A stretch of DNA of 64,000 nucleotides from Litorilituus lipolyticus. Lineage in GTDB: Bacteria; Pseudomonadota; Gammaproteobacteria; Enterobacterales; Alteromonadaceae. This document shows, in pieces, positions 6,467-15,742 of the stretch. Location: assembly GCF_006439335.1 (NCBI RefSeq), contig NZ_SAWY01000041.1, positions 62,001 through 126,000 of the forward strand. Direction: 5' to 3'. The position numbers and the translations under genes are program-made. Each line of letters starts with the position of its first letter. The first letter of the stretch is position 1. The notes under the pieces were generated by a model. It ran no database searches and was not told the DNA's origin. It saw only the letters and a list, made by a program, of their open reading frames with translations.

Positions 6467-9223
6467 TCATAAAAATTGGCTTGCAACATAGGGCAAAACC
6501 CCTCCTGCAAGAAAGTAATCTAGTTCCAAGGAGCTATTAATGCATAAAACTACAGGTAGAGTTACAGCACAATTAATATCATCATTTTTCGCTGAATATA
6601 TAATAAGTTGTAACGTCTGATTAGGTATTAATTGGTGTTTGCTTACATCGCCTTCGACTACAACATCTACTTTTTCATCACCTGTCAACTGTAAACTTGC
6701 TAACGACGTTTTATTAGATAACTGCAATGGCATGATACCCATGCCAACGAGATTACTCCGATGTATACGTTCAAACGACTCTGCAATCACGGTTTTAATT
6801 CCAAGTAATTGACACCCTTTAGCTGCCCAATCTCGACTTGATCCTGTTCCATATTCTTTGCCCGCAAAAACTACCAAGGGTATGTTAGTTTTTGCGTAAT
6901 ACTCACTTGCTTCAAAAATTGAGATATGTGCTTTGTTTTGTAAATATTTGTCATCAAAAATCCTCGTTATTCCCCCTTGTTCCGACGCAATAATCTTATT
7001 CTGTAGTCTGTTATTAGCAAATGTACCTCGCACCATCACCTCATGATTACCGCGTCGAGCGCCATAACTATTAAATTGTTCGGGTGCCACACCTTTAGCA
7101 ATAAGATATTTACCTGCGGGGCTATACGGGCTAATTTGCCCTGCCGGGGAGATATGATCTGTCGTAATGGAATCACCAAAAATTGCTAAAATGTTAGCTG
7201 ATTTAATTTTGATTGGACCATGAACTTGATTACAACTATTCAGCCCTTCATGGCCTGTTTGTGCTAATAACTCGAGAAAAGGAGCTTGAATAATATAAGT
7301 CGAATGACTATTCCACGGATAGCAGTCTGTATTACTTATTGGTAAATCTTCCCACGCATGATCGCCAACTAACATATCTTGATATGACAATGCATAACTC
7401 TCTTTGGTTATCGCACGCATTGTCTCGTTGACTAAGTAATCATTTGGCCAAATATCGCGTAAAAATGTCGGTTGACCATTTTTATCTACACCTAATGGCT
7501 CAATGTCGAGGTTTATTCGAGTATGACCTACTAAAGCAAATGCAATAACAAGCGGAGGAGACATTAGCCAGTTTAATCGAACGGAGGGATGAATACGGCC
7601 TTCAAAATTACGGTTTCCAGATAAAACAGCACCTACATTTAAATGACCTTCGCTAATTTGCTGTTCTATATCAGGATCTAGTGGCCCAGAGTTACCGATA
7701 CAAGTTGTACAACCAAAGCCAATACAATTAAAACCTAATTTATCCAAATATTGTTGTAAACCAGTGCTATCAAGATAACGAGCAACAACTTGAGAGCCCG
7801 GTGCTAATGATGTTTTTACATTAGGGTTAATCTTCAGCCCTCGTTCAACGGCTGCTTTTGCCAATAATCCTGCCTGTAACATCACTTTAGGATTGGAAGT
7901 ATTAGTACAAGAAGTAATAGCCGCAATGACAATATCTCCGCAGGTTAATGGCCGTAATCTATAGGGTAGTCTCTCAACGGTAGGGCAATGCCAGTCAAGC
8001 TCGCTTACCTCTTTGGTCACTCGTTTTATGGTATTAAGTGAAAAACAATCTTGTGGTCGCTTTGGCCCTGCAACCGAAGGCTCTATTGTGTTAAGGTCTA
8101 TGACGATATTTTCAGGGTATGTTGCATGAGGCTTAGAATCTTCATTCCATAATTTTTGCGTTAATGTATATGTGTGGACACGTTCAACTAAAGCCGATGA
8201 ACGATTAGTAAGCTTTAAGTATTCAATAATTTCATTATCAATGAGAAATAGACCACAGGTCGCCCCGTATTCAGGAGCCATATTGGCAATCGTTGCCCTG
8301 TCGGCGATACTTAATTCTGAAACACCGGAACCATAAAATTCAACGAATTTGCCAACGACACCATACTTTCTCAATATTTGAGTGATAGTTAAGACTAAGT
8401 CTGTTGCTGTGGTACCGACCTGCATTTTTCCTAGCAGTTTAACGCCTACTATTTGAGGAGTACTTATACTTAATGGTTGACCTAGCATTACGGCTTCGGC
8501 CTCAATACCTCCAACTCCCCATCCAAGCACCCCCAAGCCATTAATCATCGTCGTATGACTATCAGTACCGACCAATGTGTCTGGAATTAACACATTAACC
8601 TCATCTCTAACCACTTGTGCTAAATATTCGAGATTAACCTGATGGCAAATGCCACGCCCTGGTGGGATAATAGTTAAATTACTGAATGAGGCTTGTGCCC
8701 ATTTTAAGAACTGGTAACGCTCATGATTTCTTTCCATCTCACGTTGTTGATTATGCGTTAATGCAGCGGGGGTTCCGGCTTGATCAGCAATAATTGAATG
8801 ATCTATCACTAAATCAACTGGGCATACGGGGTTTATAATAGTTGCATCACCGCCTTTATCTGCGATTGCATCTCGCATTGCTGCCAAGTCAATTAATGCG
8901 GGTACACCTGTATAGTCTTGCATTAATACACGACTGGGAAAAAATGGAAATTCAAAGTTAGTTGGAGATGTTGAATCCACTATATTCTTGATTGTTTTGA
9001 CAACATTTTGATAATTAAAAGTGTCATTAGTTGAGCAGTTTCTAAGGAAGTTTTCCAAAAATATTTTAGTAATGAATGGTAGGTCATCCAAATTGAACTG
9101 AAAATCTTCAGCAAGCTTGTTTAGCGACCAATAGTAATAAATGTTGCCTTTTTTGCCTTTGTTATTATCAATTAATCGCGTTAAGTACCTTTCTTGCCAT
9201 GCAGCTTTATTTATTGTGATCAT
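6467..9223 (-). CDS. acnA: Aconitate hydratase A
   Basis: About 918 residues, the usual AcnA/IRP1 length. It interconverts citrate and isocitrate with a [4Fe-4S] cluster. Visible are VLMQDYTGVPALIDLAAMRD, the cluster cysteine in SCTNTSNP, the pair in GFGCTTCIGNSGPL, and the swivelling domain with GSSRDWAAKG and SFERIHRSNLVGMG. The start at 9223 has an AAGGAG site 7 bases upstream; a longer frame beginning at 9244 lacks one. AcnA-type enzymes are typically the oxidation-resistant, stress-phase isozyme. Its neighbours (NhaA/FumC remnant, HflKC, CbpA) fit a stress setting. A 2-methylaconitate-type AcnD is less likely because the AcnA-typical motifs are complete. Confidence 0.93.
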   Translation of the reverse strand: MITINKAAWQERYLTRLIDNNKGKKGNIYYYWSLNKLAEDFQFNLDDLPFITKIFLENFLRNCSTNDTFNYQNVVKTIKNIVDSTSPTNFEFPFFPSRVLMQDYTGVPALIDLAAMRDAIADKGGDATIINPVCPVDLVIDHSIIADQAGTPAALTHNQQREMERNHERYQFLKWAQASFSNLTIIPPGRGICHQVNLEYLAQVVRDEVNVLIPDTLVGTDSHTTMINGLGVLGWGVGGIEAEAVMLGQPLSISTPQIVGVKLLGKMQVGTTATDLVLTITQILRKYGVVGKFVEFYGSGVSELSIADRATIANMAPEYGATCGLFLIDNEIIEYLKLTNRSSALVERVHTYTLTQKLWNEDSKPHATYPENIVIDLNTIEPSVAGPKRPQDCFSLNTIKRVTKEVSELDWHCPTVERLPYRLRPLTCGDIVIAAITSCTNTSNPKVMLQAGLLAKAAVERGLKINPNVKTSLAPGSQVVARYLDSTGLQQYLDKLGFNCIGFGCTTCIGNSGPLDPDIEQQISEGHLNVGAVLSGNRNFEGRIHPSVRLNWLMSPPLVIAFALVGHTRINLDIEPLGVDKNGQPTFLRDIWPNDYLVNETMRAITKESYALSYQDMLVGDHAWEDLPISNTDCYPWNSHSTYIIQAPFLELLAQTGHEGLNSCNQVHGPIKIKSANILAIFGDSITTDHISPAGQISPYSPAGKYLIAKGVAPEQFNSYGARRGNHEVMVRGTFANNRLQNKIIASEQGGITRIFDDKYLQNKAHISIFEASEYYAKTNIPLVVFAGKEYGTGSSRDWAAKGCQLLGIKTVIAESFERIHRSNLVGMGIMPLQLSNKTSLASLQLTGDEKVDVVVEGDVSKHQLIPNQTLQLIIYSAKNDDINCAVTLPVVLCINSSLELDYFLAGGVLPYVASQFL

Positions 9224-9380
9224 TGGATTGCTCCTTAGGAACATCTTTATCTAACGCTGCCGTATTTAATGCACCTTGAAAATTATTAAAATGTGAATTT
9301 TTATAACAACAAATTGTAATTTGCTTGCATAAAATACCGTACTTTTTCATCAATAGATTTTGAGCCGTCACTGTCATCAT
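9207..9380 (-). CDS. Possible small Cys-containing protein upstream of acnA
   Basis: A 57-codon frame begins MMTVTAQNLLMKKYGILCKQ and includes CKQITICCYKN. A GGAG site lies 8 bases before the ATG at 9380. The frame ends inside acnA (overlap of 17 bases), which would allow translational coupling. I recognise no family. It may be a leader peptide, a small protein or a chance frame. Confidence 0.35.
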   Translation of the reverse strand: MMTVTAQNLLMKKYGILCKQITICCYKNSHFNNFQGALNTAALDKDVPKEQSNDHNK

Positions 9381-9448
9381 TATGTTCACTCCATTAACGT
9401 TTAAAAAGAACGGCGCGTAAAAAGAATCGAACCGTATAATAATTAGAC

Positions 9449-10426
9449 CTAGTTTTGTTTGCCCGAATGGCTAATGCCATTGATAAATTTTAATAAATCA
9501 CTGTCTGTTGACATAACCAGCGTTGTATTATCAGCAATAATGTCAGGATAGGCTCGCATGGTGCGCGTAAATTGATAAAGCTGCATAGCTTCTGGGCTTT
9601 GGCTGTAGGATTTTGCGTAAATATTCGCGGCCTGTGCATCGGCTAATCCTCTAATGGTTTCAACCGCTTTATAAGCCTCAGATTGAATTTTATTTAAGTC
9701 TCTAACACGGTTACCACGTATTCTTGCTGCTTCACCGTTACCTTCCGATAAAAATCGTTCAGCAATTTGCCTACGTTCACTGATCATACGGTCGTAAATT
9801 TTAGGGCGTACACTTTCATTGTAATTAATGCGCTTAAAGCGAATATCAAGCAATTCAATACCAAATACTTTGACTTTCTCTGCAGCAGCAGTAAATATTT
9901 CTTCTTCAACCCATTTTCGACCTTTGTTAATGGGCACTAAATTACCCATTTTTAAATCTCTTTCTGCTTTGGTTAGCATGGCATCGCGAAGTGGTTTGCG
10001 GTCATTCGTGGTACGAATTATTTCGATGAGTTCATGTTTTGCGACGGCATTGCGCGTTTCGCTGCCTAATATATCGTCGAGCCGAGATTGCGCACTGCGC
10101 TCGTCTCGCAATCTTAAGAAGTACTGCAGAGGTTCGGTAATTCGCCAACGGGCAAAAAGGTCTACTGAAATATATAACTTATCTTTAGTTGGCATATCTG
10201 AGGGGGCACCATCCCATTCTAATATGCGTTTATCAATGGCGTTCACAGATTGAATGAAAGGCATTTTCGCGTTTAAGCCAGCGGTCATTACCGGCTCGCC
10301 AATTGGTTTACCAAACTGGGTAATGATCACTTGTTCCACTTCATCTACGGTATAAAGCGATTGCTGTACTGTAATAACTAAACACGCTAGTACGATCAGG
10401 AAAATAGTAATCTTTTTGGAGATCAT
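9449..10426 (-). CDS. hflC: HflC, SPFH-domain protease modulator
   Basis: A 325-residue inner-membrane protein. One N-terminal helix (residues 5-22) is followed by the SPFH/band-7 domain (QSLYTVDEVEQVIITQFGKP onward). A long charged coiled region follows (ERRQIAERFLSEGNGEAARIRG), then a C-terminal assembly segment. With HflK it forms the large periplasmic cage around the FtsH protease and restrains its action on membrane proteins. The start overlaps the hflK stop as ATGA. The pair lacks the common hfq-hflX neighbourhood, so it may be a second, accessory hflKC copy. Confidence 0.93.
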   Translation of the reverse strand: MISKKITIFLIVLACLVITVQQSLYTVDEVEQVIITQFGKPIGEPVMTAGLNAKMPFIQSVNAIDKRILEWDGAPSDMPTKDKLYISVDLFARWRITEPLQYFLRLRDERSAQSRLDDILGSETRNAVAKHELIEIIRTTNDRKPLRDAMLTKAERDLKMGNLVPINKGRKWVEEEIFTAAAEKVKVFGIELLDIRFKRINYNESVRPKIYDRMISERRQIAERFLSEGNGEAARIRGNRVRDLNKIQSEAYKAVETIRGLADAQAANIYAKSYSQSPEAMQLYQFTRTMRAYPDIIADNTTLVMSTDSDLLKFINGISHSGKQN

Positions 10427-11499
10427 CGCTTTTCTCCTATTTTTAACATTTTATTTGATTGTTCAAGGTTTAGCAGTGGCAATATACTGCTTGTTGATTT
10501 ATCTATAATGATTTTAGAGTGCACTTGAGGTAGCACTTGTTGCATGGTTTCAATATAAATACGGCGGAGTGTGACTTCAGGTGCTTTAACGTATTGAACC
10601 AGTAAAGCATCAAATCTCGCTATATCCCCCTCAGCTTCATTAATACGTTTTAATCGATAGCCATCCGCCTCACGAATTCGCTGATCTTTCTCACCCAGTG
10701 CTAAAGGAATAATTTTGTTGTAGTCCCGTCTCGCTTCATTGATCAGTTTTTCCTTTTCTTGCTGTGCTTGATTCACCTCATTAAACGATTCTTGTACAGG
10801 TTTAGGTGGGTTAATATTTTTTAACTGCACTTGATCAATACTAATACCCATAGTGTATTTAGTTGAAAGGGTTTGCATTTTTACTAATGCTTGCGATTCT
10901 ATTTCTTGACGACCAATGGTAATCACTTCATCAACAGTTCGATCTCCAACTACTTCACGCATGACTGACTCAGAGACGTACCTGAGTGTTTCACTGGGCT
11001 CTCTAACTTCAAATAGAAATTTAACGGGATCTAAAATTCGATATTGTACTACCCACTCAACTAAGGCGGCATTAAGGTCACCTGTCACCATTTGAGTTTC
11101 TCGCTGTTCGTCATGATTTAGGCTATTTTGAAAAGGATCTTGTGCACCAGATGTTGTAAAACCAAATTCCTGTTTTAATTGTCGCTTAACGGGAACAGTG
11201 GTTGCTGATTCAATACCAAAGGGAAGTTTAAAATGCAGCCCCGGAGGCACTTCTCTAGCATACTTGCCAAATCGTTTAACAATAGCAACAGAATCACTTG
11301 GAATAGTATAAACCGACGTCCAGGCAGTGAAACCCAATAGAATTAAAAGTAGTAGCCAGAAGAAATTAAGGAAACTCCCACCAGGCAAAAAACCTTGAAA
11401 CTTAGAAAAGCTATCATTAAAAAGTTGATCTAAATCTGGTGGAGCAGGCGGTTTATCTCCCCATGGACCTTGAGGAGGGGGTGTGACGTTAGTAGGCAT
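10423..11499 (-). CDS. hflK: HflK, SPFH-domain protease modulator
   Basis: A 358-residue partner of HflC. A Pro-rich cytosolic N-terminus (PPPQGPWGDKPPAPPDLDQL) precedes one transmembrane helix (about 43-62, FLNFFWLLLLILLGFTAW). The SPFH domain begins at VYTIPSDSVAIVKRFGKY, followed by a coiled coil (FNEVNQAQQEKEKLINEARR) and a C-terminal tail. The typical long glycine-rich N-terminus of other HflK proteins is shortened here. It forms a two-gene operon with hflC (overlapping ATGA). Confidence 0.92.
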   Translation of the reverse strand: MPTNVTPPPQGPWGDKPPAPPDLDQLFNDSFSKFQGFLPGGSFLNFFWLLLLILLGFTAWTSVYTIPSDSVAIVKRFGKYAREVPPGLHFKLPFGIESATTVPVKRQLKQEFGFTTSGAQDPFQNSLNHDEQRETQMVTGDLNAALVEWVVQYRILDPVKFLFEVREPSETLRYVSESVMREVVGDRTVDEVITIGRQEIESQALVKMQTLSTKYTMGISIDQVQLKNINPPKPVQESFNEVNQAQQEKEKLINEARRDYNKIIPLALGEKDQRIREADGYRLKRINEAEGDIARFDALLVQYVKAPEVTLRRIYIETMQQVLPQVHSKIIIDKSTSSILPLLNLEQSNKMLKIGEKR

Positions 11500-11870
11500 A
11501 ATAATGCCCTCTGAATAAATGACCCTAATTGGTCACCTACCCTTAGGTATAGTGGTTAAAAAACAAACAATCAATAGGGAGGGGGATATTATCCTAATTA
11601 TTAGGGCTGCTTAGTATCTTTGAAAGCCTCTATAGCAATATAGAGGCTTTTTTGCGAGCATTTTGCCACTCCATTTATATACAAGCTAAAGCACTTATCG
11701 ATCAGTTCATCAATTATATTGCTTCAATATAGGTACTGTTATCATTAATAGTCCATTAACTGAGGGTATAAAATACACAGAGTAGGGTTGTTGCTTAGCA
11801 AACCTTTTTAAATTGGTGAACTTCGCACTCTTAATAATTGTTCGTATAGTGGTTTTTATTAATATTATGC
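11500..11870. other. Intergenic stretch upstream of hflK
   Basis: Separates hflK from the lipocalin gene. It contains the hflK promoter region (not resolved) and a strong hairpin at 11621-11653. No coding frame is seen. Confidence 0.6.
11621..11653 (+). terminator. Strong hairpin terminator, T-tract on the plus strand
   Basis: Perfect 12-bp stem AAAGCCTCTATA / TATAGAGGCTTT with loop GCAA, followed by a run of T on the plus strand. The reverse orientation has only three T after the stem. No plus-strand gene is recognised upstream, yet the lipocalin operon approaches from the right on the minus strand and may use it weakly. Confidence 0.7.
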
Positions 11871-12419
11871 CTATGAAGAATGCTCAGGAAAAATAAGGCT
11901 GCTAGTATCAAAACCTAGCTTTTCCGATATTTTTAAAAACTTATCTATAACAGTTTTATCTGGATTTGGTGTTCTCGAAAGTAGCCACAGGTATGAGGTA
12001 TTAGGGCCAGCAACAAATGAGTGCTGATATTGCTCGTCAAGGTTGAAGATTATGTAGGAGCCATAAAAGGGGCCAAAAAAAGACACCTCGAGAAAACCAA
12101 TATTTTTGCTTTCAACAAACTTTGCTTTACCTATGGCTTCATTCCATGTTTCATCTTCAGTTGAATAACCTCTATTGGTGACTTTTACGTGTCCCTCAGG
12201 CATAAGTTGATATTCTGCGGTTACTTGCTCTAAGCCCCTTTCGAATGAATGATCAAGGCGGGCAACTTCATACCATTTCCCTTGGTACTTACTGAGGTTA
12301 AAATTATCTACTGGCGTAACGCCTACTGGTACTGTTGTACATGCGGACAATAACATGCTTACCAACGCCATAAAGAAGATTTTAAACATACTCTCTTTAT
12401 AAATAGTTACTTTATACAT
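11871..12419 (-). CDS. blc: Lipocalin family lipoprotein (Blc-like)
   Basis: About 182 residues. A lipoprotein signal peptide (MFKIFFMALVSMLLSAC, lipobox LSAC) is preceded by ten optional residues. The bacterial lipocalin core follows: the first-strand motif YQGKWYEVARLDHSFERGL and the C-terminal YLWLLSRTPNPD. Blc-type lipocalins bind lysophospholipids or fatty acids at the outer membrane. The ATG at 12419 follows GAGGAGG closely; the ATG at 12389 is an alternative. Last gene of the sigma/ChrR operon, fitting a membrane-lipid repair role. Confidence 0.9.
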   Translation of the reverse strand: MYKVTIYKESMFKIFFMALVSMLLSACTTVPVGVTPVDNFNLSKYQGKWYEVARLDHSFERGLEQVTAEYQLMPEGHVKVTNRGYSTEDETWNEAIGKAKFVESKNIGFLEVSFFGPFYGSYIIFNLDEQYQHSFVAGPNTSYLWLLSRTPNPDKTVIDKFLKISEKLGFDTSSLIFPEHSS

Positions 12420-12426
12420 AGCCTCC

Positions 12427-13653
12427 TCACTTTCTCGCAAGTAAGTGAACCGTACTGGTTGAACGCTCTAAAAAAGCACCTTCACAGTAGGCAAAATAAT
12501 ATAGCCATAATCGTTTAAACTCCTCATCGTAACCATAATTTGATAATTCAGACCAAGAATTTAAAAAATTAGTGCGCCAATCTGCGAGTGTTTTGGCGTA
12601 ATCTAAACCTATGTCATCAATAGACTCTACAACTAGTTCAGAATACTGAGTTAAGTGACCTGATAATACTGAGATTGATGGTAGAAAACCGCCTGGGAAA
12701 ATATAACGCTGAATAAAATCAACATTGTTTTTATAATAATTAAAGCGTTGATCAGCAATAGTGATCGATTGAAGTAACATTTTTCCATCAGATTTTAAGC
12801 AGCGATTACACACTTCAAAAAAACTCGGTAAATATTCATAGCCAACGGCTTCGATCATTTCAATCGACACTAATTTATCAAACTGACCATGTAATTCGCG
12901 ATAGTCGTCTTTTAATAAGGTAATTTTTTGCTCTAGTCCAGCGGCTTTAACTTTAGCTTTTGCAAAATCATATTGCGCGTCTGAAATGGTGGTAGTGGTG
13001 ACCTTGCAGCCGTAATGCTGTGCGGCATAAATGGCTAAACCACCCCAGCCGGTGCCTATTTCAAGTAAATGATCATCGGCGGTTAACGCGAGTCTTTCAC
13101 AAATAGTTTCTAATTTATGTTGTTGAGCCTGCGCTAAAGTCGCTTCTGGTGTAGGGTAAATAGCTGAAGAATACATCATGCTTTCATCTAAAAAACGCGT
13201 ATAAAGTTCATTACCTAAGTCATAATGAGCTAAAATGTTTCTTTTTGAACCCGATTGATTATTACGGTTTTGCCAATGAAAAAATTGATTTTTAAGCTTA
13301 ACTAACCAAGCCCCTTTTTTTTCTAATTGATCAGTTTGTTGTTGAGCTTTAGCAAAAATACGGATAACTGAGGTTAAATCTGGACTGGTCCATTTCCCTT
13401 CAATAAAGGACTCTGCCGCTCCAATACTCCCCCCACGAACGAAGTCTTTATATACACTAACATCATGAATAATAATTCTACCAAATACTTTAGCTTTGGT
13501 TTTTTCATTAGGAAAGAAGCTGTGCTCATTACCTTCTACTACTTCTAACACACCATAATTAATCTTTGAAAACACTGACAGAACTAATTTACGACAGTGA
13601 CTTTCAAACCAGCTCATTTTATTTTTTAGTGTAATAGGTGCAATGTTTTCCAT
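12427..13653 (-). CDS. cfa: Cyclopropane-fatty-acyl-phospholipid synthase family methyltransferase
   Basis: A 408-residue SAM-dependent methyltransferase. The N-terminal lipid-binding domain is residues about 1-120. The SAM motif LEIGTGWGGLAIYAA lies near residue 197, preceded by NILAHYDLGNELYTRFLD (the CFA family Y-D-x-G-N-x-F/Y segment). VSIEMIEAVGYEYL and the C-terminal YFAYCEGAFLER close it. It adds a methylene or methyl group across acyl-chain double bonds in membrane phospholipids. In other ChrR-sigma regulons, CFA-like enzymes take part in making modified fatty acids that help sense or resist singlet oxygen. Two bases from DUF1365. Confidence 0.92.
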   Translation of the reverse strand: MENIAPITLKNKMSWFESHCRKLVLSVFSKINYGVLEVVEGNEHSFFPNEKTKAKVFGRIIIHDVSVYKDFVRGGSIGAAESFIEGKWTSPDLTSVIRIFAKAQQQTDQLEKKGAWLVKLKNQFFHWQNRNNQSGSKRNILAHYDLGNELYTRFLDESMMYSSAIYPTPEATLAQAQQHKLETICERLALTADDHLLEIGTGWGGLAIYAAQHYGCKVTTTTISDAQYDFAKAKVKAAGLEQKITLLKDDYRELHGQFDKLVSIEMIEAVGYEYLPSFFEVCNRCLKSDGKMLLQSITIADQRFNYYKNNVDFIQRYIFPGGFLPSISVLSGHLTQYSELVVESIDDIGLDYAKTLADWRTNFLNSWSELSNYGYDEEFKRLWLYYFAYCEGAFLERSTSTVHLLARK

Positions 13654-13655
13654 GC

Positions 13656-14459
13656 TTAACTCCGCTTTTTATCTGCTAAGGTTTGATAACCAATAAAGGG
13701 AATGCGTTTTACAAATAACTTTATTGCTTGCCAATAAATACTGGTGACTATTTTCATTGTCATGACAGGTAATCTGCACCACGTTTTGAAAATGTTCTTT
13801 GCTGTTAACGGTTTAGCTTCCATTGCTAATCCTGCTGTAAAAACTTTGCTCTTATCACCGTGAGTTTTATGGTTTTCTATCTTAATAAATAAGTTATTAC
13901 TTGTTTCTGGCGGTTTTACACGCCAGTGATAACGCATATTTAAGTCCATAAAAGGGGAGACTTGAAACTCTTTCTCGCAAATATGTCTTTTTTTGATATC
14001 AACTAAATAATAATGTCTTTCATGCCATGGGGTATTACTTACCTCAACTAGCATTTGCTCACAGTCATCATTGTGGTTGTAACAAAAATAAAAATTTGCC
14101 GGACTAAAGTAAATTCCAAAGCACCTTACTTGTACTAACATGGTGATTCGAAAAATATCGTTATTACCACCAAGTTGCTGAACTTTAGTAGTTATACGTT
14201 CTGTTAAGGAGTTTGGTTCACTATTTAGCGTATTTTTTATTTTGTGGTTAATATCGGACGTTAAGTAATCTTTTGCATTAAACCATAGCGGCGTAAAACG
14301 AGAAAAACCAAATACGCCCGCAGCTCCTTGTTGCTTATCCATTTGCTTAACATCTAATGCCAACATAAATAGTTTATAGCTAAAGCTATGCTGCTTAGGA
14401 AAGAATCGTTGATGAAAAACCGTGCCGGTATATATTTGATTAATTGGTTTATTGCTCAT
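13656..14459 (-). CDS. DUF1365 family protein
   Basis: A 267-residue protein that begins with the family's typical IYTGTVFHQRFFPKQHSFSYKLFMLALD. The middle has FGIYFSPANFYFCYN, the YLVDIKKRH segment and FQVSPFMDLNMRYHWRV. No membrane helix is clear except a hydrophobic stretch near the C-terminus. Function is not established. The family travels almost always with FAD-dependent amine-oxidase-like proteins and CFA synthases, as here, which suggests a step in unusual fatty-acid modification. Confidence 0.9.
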   Translation of the reverse strand: MSNKPINQIYTGTVFHQRFFPKQHSFSYKLFMLALDVKQMDKQQGAAGVFGFSRFTPLWFNAKDYLTSDINHKIKNTLNSEPNSLTERITTKVQQLGGNNDIFRITMLVQVRCFGIYFSPANFYFCYNHNDDCEQMLVEVSNTPWHERHYYLVDIKKRHICEKEFQVSPFMDLNMRYHWRVKPPETSNNLFIKIENHKTHGDKSKVFTAGLAMEAKPLTAKNIFKTWCRLPVMTMKIVTSIYWQAIKLFVKRIPFIGYQTLADKKRS

Positions 14460-14465
14460 AGGCTT

Positions 14466-15737
14466 TTAGTCTTTTTCAGCAATATCGAGAAAACAGTCAA
14501 AACGCTTGGCCACTTCAACCGCACTTCTGACTCCATCTTCATGAAAACCATTGTGCCAATACGCGCCTGCAAAATGAGTGAATTGTTGACCACAAATGAG
14601 GTTCCTTTGCTGTTGGGCCTGAGATGATTGAAGCGAAAATACTGGGTGATGATAAGTAAATTCTTTTAATATTTTGCTAGGCAGTATTGCTTCTTTTTGA
14701 TTGAGTGTGACACAAAAAGTATGTTTTGCTTTAATGCCCTGTAAAATATTCATATTGTAAGTGACACTGGCGTCAGCTTGTTTATCACCACTTAATTGAT
14801 AATTCCAACTCGCCCAAGCTTTTTTACGTTGAGGTAACATATTAATATCGGTATGCAACACCACTGAGTTTGCTTTATAGGGCATCGCTGATAAGACCTT
14901 CTTTTCATTCTCGCTGGCATCTGCTAATAACGTTAATGCTTGGTCTGAGTGACATGCAATAACAACTTCATCAAAATACTGCTTGGTTTCATCATGAAAT
15001 ATAATAGTGACACCACTGTTTGTCCTGACAATGCTCTTAATGTTGGTATTTAACTTAATATTTTCTGAGAACGGTTTACACAAAGGTGTTAAGTAACTGC
15101 GTGAGCCATTAGGAATAACATACCATTGCGGTCTATCTTTTATATTGAGTAAGCCATGGTTAGAGAAGAACTTGACAAAAAATTGAAATTCAAAGGCTTC
15201 CATCTGCGCCAGGGAGCTTGACCAAATTGCAGCGCCCATTGGCAGAATATAATGCTCAGCAAAAAAATCACTAAAGCGGTTATTCGATAAAAAATCACCT
15301 AAGCTTAACCCTGCTTGATAGTTATCTTGTTGGTATATCTTTTTGCAAAGTTTATTAAAACGTAAGATTTCTTTGATTAGCAGCCAAAATTTAGGTCTGA
15401 AAATGTTACGTCTTTGGGCAAATAAAGAGTTAAGGTTGTGGCCGTTATATTCTAAACCAGTGCTAGCGTTATGTACTGAGAAGCTCATTTGGGTTTCTTG
15501 TTTATCAATACCTATTTCACAGAGTAAGGCTAGAAAGTTAGGGTACGTTTTATTATTAAAAACGATAAAACCTGTATCAATAGCATAATCTTGATTATCT
15601 ACAGTCACATCAACCGTTGCGGTGTGGCCACCAATCATTGCATTTTTTTCAAAAACAGTGACATGATGTTTTTTAGATAATAGGTAAGCGGCGGTTAAGC
15701 CTGAAATCCCTGAGCCTATAATGGCGATGTTTTTCAT
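14466..15737 (-). CDS. FAD-dependent oxidoreductase (amine-oxidase-like, ChrR-regulon type)
   Basis: A 423-residue NAD(P)/FAD-binding protein. The dinucleotide-binding motif GSGISGLTAAYLL lies at residues 8-20, followed by VFEKNAMIGGHTATV. Further segments are AIDTGFIVFNNKTYPNF, ILPMGAAIWSS and a C-terminal FAD closure ICGQQFTHFAGAYWHNGFHEDGVRSAVEVA. It resembles flavin desaturases/oxidases annotated as amine oxidase, and in this cluster a fatty-acyl desaturation is the more probable job than amine oxidation. This is inference from neighbours. Six bases upstream of DUF1365. Confidence 0.88.
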   Translation of the reverse strand: MKNIAIIGSGISGLTAAYLLSKKHHVTVFEKNAMIGGHTATVDVTVDNQDYAIDTGFIVFNNKTYPNFLALLCEIGIDKQETQMSFSVHNASTGLEYNGHNLNSLFAQRRNIFRPKFWLLIKEILRFNKLCKKIYQQDNYQAGLSLGDFLSNNRFSDFFAEHYILPMGAAIWSSSLAQMEAFEFQFFVKFFSNHGLLNIKDRPQWYVIPNGSRSYLTPLCKPFSENIKLNTNIKSIVRTNSGVTIIFHDETKQYFDEVVIACHSDQALTLLADASENEKKVLSAMPYKANSVVLHTDINMLPQRKKAWASWNYQLSGDKQADASVTYNMNILQGIKAKHTFCVTLNQKEAILPSKILKEFTYHHPVFSLQSSQAQQQRNLICGQQFTHFAGAYWHNGFHEDGVRSAVEVAKRFDCFLDIAEKD

Positions 15738-15742
15738 CTAAT

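Noticed and set aside
9421-9440. GGTTCGATTC on the minus strand, like a tRNA T-loop
   Set aside because: The flanking bases do not form the T stem (C61-G53 pairs but the next positions fail) and no other tRNA arms are present.
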